Position numbers and translations under genes: made by a program
Source: Branchiostoma floridae
Lineage: Eukaryota > Chordata > Leptocardii > Amphioxiformes > Branchiostomatidae
Length of the DNA stretch: 64,000 nucleotides
Assembly (NCBI RefSeq): GCF_000003815.2
Contig: NC_049990.1
Coordinates: 5,037,069-5,101,068 of the forward strand
Direction of reading: 5' to 3'
Notes under the pieces: generated by a model
What the model saw: only the letters and a program-made list of their open reading frames with translations
Told to the model about the DNA's origin: nothing
Databases searched by the model: none
Part shown: piece by piece, positions 61,432-64,000 of the stretch
Position numbering within the stretch: the stretch's first letter is position 1
Layout of the letters: the number at the start of each line of letters is the position of its first letter

Positions 61432-61503
61432 CACACAAGCACACGTGCACACACACATACGCGCACAGACACATACGCGCACACACACACATACATACGC
61501 GCA
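61363..61503. repeat. (CA)n microsatellite
   Basis: CA tract with ACGCGC interruptions at its end. His-Thr and Cys-Val frames across it are artefacts. Confidence 0.9.
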
Positions 61504-61904
61504 CACATGTACAAGTACAGTGAGGGAGAACGAAAATAAAATCTGTTGTTGCCTTAACCATGTCAATTGGTGTATGGGGGAGCGACAAACTACGCGTTCA
61601 AGCCCATGTCATATGACACTACGTACAACAAGTCTAAATGTTTAAAAGAGTTATCGTATGGCACGTTGGGGTCAAAAGTGACACTTCTTCAGACTCACTT
61701 GCTCAATTCATCTTTCAACAAATTGTCAACTAAGTATGAGGCCTGCTGTATGTCCCATTGCCGTTTACGTATTGTTAAACTTTCCGCTATTAAAGGACAA
61801 TAGTAATATCCGGCAGTCGACTATTTTACAACTCGTACCGTTCCCGTAGTCTAGACGGATTCCCGTTACATTCTTAGTACGACTGACCAGTAGGAAATTG
61901 CTCA

Positions 61905-62187
61905 TCTTCAAGCAGAGGTTTGGGTCTTGGTGTCTTTTGACTGGCTTCACTGTTTTTGTAGATATATAGCTGTCAGAAAAAGTTGTCAGCTGTCAGATGT
62001 TTGGTATATGGTTGTAACTTTTTTTTTCTGACAGCTATCTACGCAAATAGAGATGACAGTCAGAAAACCAAGCAAATGTTAGGGTCGTGGCGTTTTCTGA
62101 CTGGCTCCTCTATTTGTGTAGCTAGCTGTCTGAAAAAGTTACGACATTATAGACTTACACCCCACATCTGCTTGGAGATTAGGAAAT
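61905..62187. mobile_element. Long member of the CTCCAAGCAGA MITE family
   Basis: Left catcttcaagcagaggtttg, right ccacatctgcttggagatta. The interior has inverted and repeated modules (tagctgtcagaaaaagttg; aactttttttttctgacagct; tttgactggcttcactgttt; ttctgactggctcctctatt). Confidence 0.6.
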
Positions 62188-62697
62188 AACAGGTCATGTG
62201 TCATGTCTACATAAACCACTTGTCGCTGTTTCGATAATTAAAAGATGAACAGCCTCATAGAAAGAGCGGTAGGTGACTAATAGGTCAATTAGCATTGATG
62301 CGAAAGACCTTGTACAACGTACAAAATACACTTCCTGTTGTCTGTGCTACCTCAGCTCTGATCTAGCCTCCTCCACCGGCCTCTCTGGGGGCATTGACAA
62401 AAGTTGTTGGTAGGCCTAGCCTCTACCAGACTCCGGCCTGGTCGAATATTAATAGGGGACTTTGGCCAAGTTAGGAATAAAAGTCTAGGAGTTAATTGGC
62501 CTAGTAGTGAACTGACCGGCCGGCTGGATAGACTGCAAAAGACTGACTGAGATCCCATGGCAACTTTTCAAGTGTCCCTATTTGGCCAAATTCTTCTCTT
62601 TTGTAATCCACCTGACAAGTCTGCTTGGAGACTACGAGTAGTGACGGGAGTTTTGGTCGCACAACATTCGCCGTTTAAGTGGAAATGGAGGCAAATA

Positions 62698-62948
62698 ACT
62701 TGTACTCTATTGCAAACAAAAATGCGTAGTTGTACTCCATCAGTTTACAAGACGACTTTCGTGTGCTTTATAAGGTGATTAATCTTGACCTTAGGTAGCA
62801 GGGCCAGTCAAAGCGGATGTACTTAGAGTGACAACTGATGAGAGGCAAACAAATAAGCGGGAGTGGCCAGGCTACTTCATCTCAAACAAAAATGCGTAGT
62901 TGTACTTCATCAGCATACAAGACGACTTTCGTGTGCTTTATAGAGGGA
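62698..62948. repeat. Short direct repeat, about 75 bp, two copies
   Basis: Caaacaaaaatgcgtagttg, tact(c/t)catcag and acaagacgactttcgtgtgc occur at 62710-62776 and 62883-62948. Confidence 0.75.
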
Positions 62949-62964
62949 TCAAACCCGACCTCAG

Positions 62965-63149
62965 GCCCCCTTTCCACTAGGACGGCGCTCTCGCCACGCT
63001 CTCTCTGCGACCTATAATTTGACATATCTCACAGCGAATTGTAAAGGAACGAAACGAATCTTTTTATACTTTGTGGGTTTTGTTATCTTCTCAGTCACAC
63101 TTTTACGTTTTGTATGATATACCCATTCTGAAAGCGAAGGTTACACATT
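62965..63149. mobile_element. Truncated copy of the 320-550 MITE
   Basis: Reverse complement of 320-550 over about 180 bp (for example actaggacggcgctctcgcc and cttttacgttttgtatgata). It stops where the LINE poly(A) tail begins. Confidence 0.65.
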
Positions 63150-63790
63150 TTTTTTTTTTTTTTTTTTTATTCAATATAACTTTCAAATACAGAAAAGAAA
63201 CCCTGTGGCAAGCCCCCTAATATAACATAATATACATAATGAGGAGTAACTTATTACAAAGAATGTTGGTCTCGAAAGTTAATAACAGAAGATTGTGTCA
63301 CAAAAATAAGGCTTAGTATTCGAAGATACATTCTTAAATATGGCATATTTTGCATGTAATAAACATTGATTCAAGTATTTATTCATTTTCTGCTTGTTAA
63401 CCTTACCATACATAATATCAGTTTTCGTTAATACAATATGTTCTGAAAAGGTTTTGAGCCACCATGAGCAAAAGTCGTTCCAATAACTAATAACATAGAT
63501 ACAATCTACAAACAGGTGGTTTAGGTTTTGTTTGTTGTTACAAAAAGGACATTTATCTGAGTCTGTAACTTTGATTTTCTTTAAATAGCAATTTGTCGGC
63601 AAAAATCTATGTATGATCTTATACTGAAAGTACTGTAGTTTAACATTCTTAGTACATGTGAAAGGTAATAAATACACTTTTTCCAAGTTGTTTTCATTTT
63701 CTAGAACGCTTAACAATTCATCTTGGCCCGTTGGGGGTTCAAATGTTGTTAAAAGTCTAAAGCTCTCACCATTAGACACTTAGCCATGTG
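63150..63790 (-). mobile_element. 5'-truncated LINE (Tx1/L1-like) 3' end
   Basis: On the minus strand an open frame (63779-63279) ends an ORF2 protein: LPFTCTKNVKLQYFQYKI, HRFLPTNCYLKKI, then CPFCNNKQNLNHLFVDC, the CCHC zinc-knuckle of the zf-RVT type seen in Tx1-like LINEs. The frame begins just after a stop, with only a GTG at the start of the open stretch. The element is thus 5'-truncated or broken there. About 110 bp of 3' UTR runs into a T-run (63150-63169), its poly(A) tail. Catalytic domains are missing. Confidence 0.75.
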
Positions 63791-64000
63791 ATTATCAATT
63801 GTCAGTGATGCTCATAACTCCAGATATGATTGATTGAAAATGCACATGGCCTGGGTGGCCAACAGTTTGGCCTACCAGTCTGGTCTCCCAGTCTGCCTGG
63901 CCAGAGATCTGGGAATACTAGGCCAAAATCTAGGACACCGAGTCTGACCTCATTGGGCCAGAGGGCCAGCGCACTCTAAATCATCACAGACTACCAGTCT

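Larger units (their letters stand above)
59170..64000. other. Right-hand region beyond the inverted duplication
   Basis: Apart from a possible first exon at 61241 there is no supported gene. Contents are a LINE relic (59835-60225), MITEs, a CA tract, a short direct repeat and a 5'-truncated LINE at the end. Confidence 0.5.

Overview
The window is animal genomic DNA and fits an amphioxus (Branchiostoma-like cephalochordate). Reasons: spliced genes with canonical GT-AG introns, a deuterostome-type SLC3A1/rBAT gene, a leucine-rich-repeat/immunoglobulin (LRR-Ig) receptor of the kind expanded in amphioxus, and dense short palindromic transposons, tRNA-derived SINEs and CA/TG microsatellites. The species is inferred from this style; no search was run. 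A run of 100 N (36492-36591) marks an assembly gap. Exon joins were made by hand from splice sites and reading frame.

Layout. (1) 1-8.9 kb: no convincing gene, mainly palindromic MITE-like elements and a diverged tandem duplication. (2) 8.96-29.27 kb, minus strand: three tandem paralogues (A 8963-12701, B 14113-18541, C 21041-29272). Each has seven exons with identical intron phases and encodes a secreted protein of about 281-286 residues: signal peptide, two CUB domains, a Thr/Pro-rich linker (Thr/Lys/Pro-rich in C) and an acidic Ser-Gly tail that looks like a glycosaminoglycan attachment site. All three have a TATA box and a shared TGTTTgg-like element. (3) 31.64-40.76 kb, plus strand: a 12-exon SLC3A1/rBAT-like type II membrane glycoprotein of 766 residues with a GH13 amylase-fold ectodomain whose catalytic residues are intact. 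(4) 40.8-46.2 kb: no clear gene; a degenerate tandem repeat with E2F-like sites and a hammerhead-ribozyme-like motif. (5) 46.2-59.2 kb: a large inverted duplication with two convergent receptor genes. The left copy (plus) encodes an Ig-only receptor; the right copy (minus) encodes LRR-LRRCT-Ig. Both have the same signal peptide, stalk, membrane span and a tyrosine-rich tail with repeated YxN motifs, the core of Grb2-SH2 docking sites. (6) 59.2-64 kb: LINE relics, MITEs and microsatellites, plus one possible first coding exon.

The most interesting structure is the inverted receptor pair. Two neighbouring, oppositely oriented genes appear to share a promoter, leader exon and signalling tail, but only one keeps the LRR ligand-binding ectodomain. 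The second is the CUB cluster, whose only strongly conserved non-CUB part is the paired Ser-Gly C-terminus.
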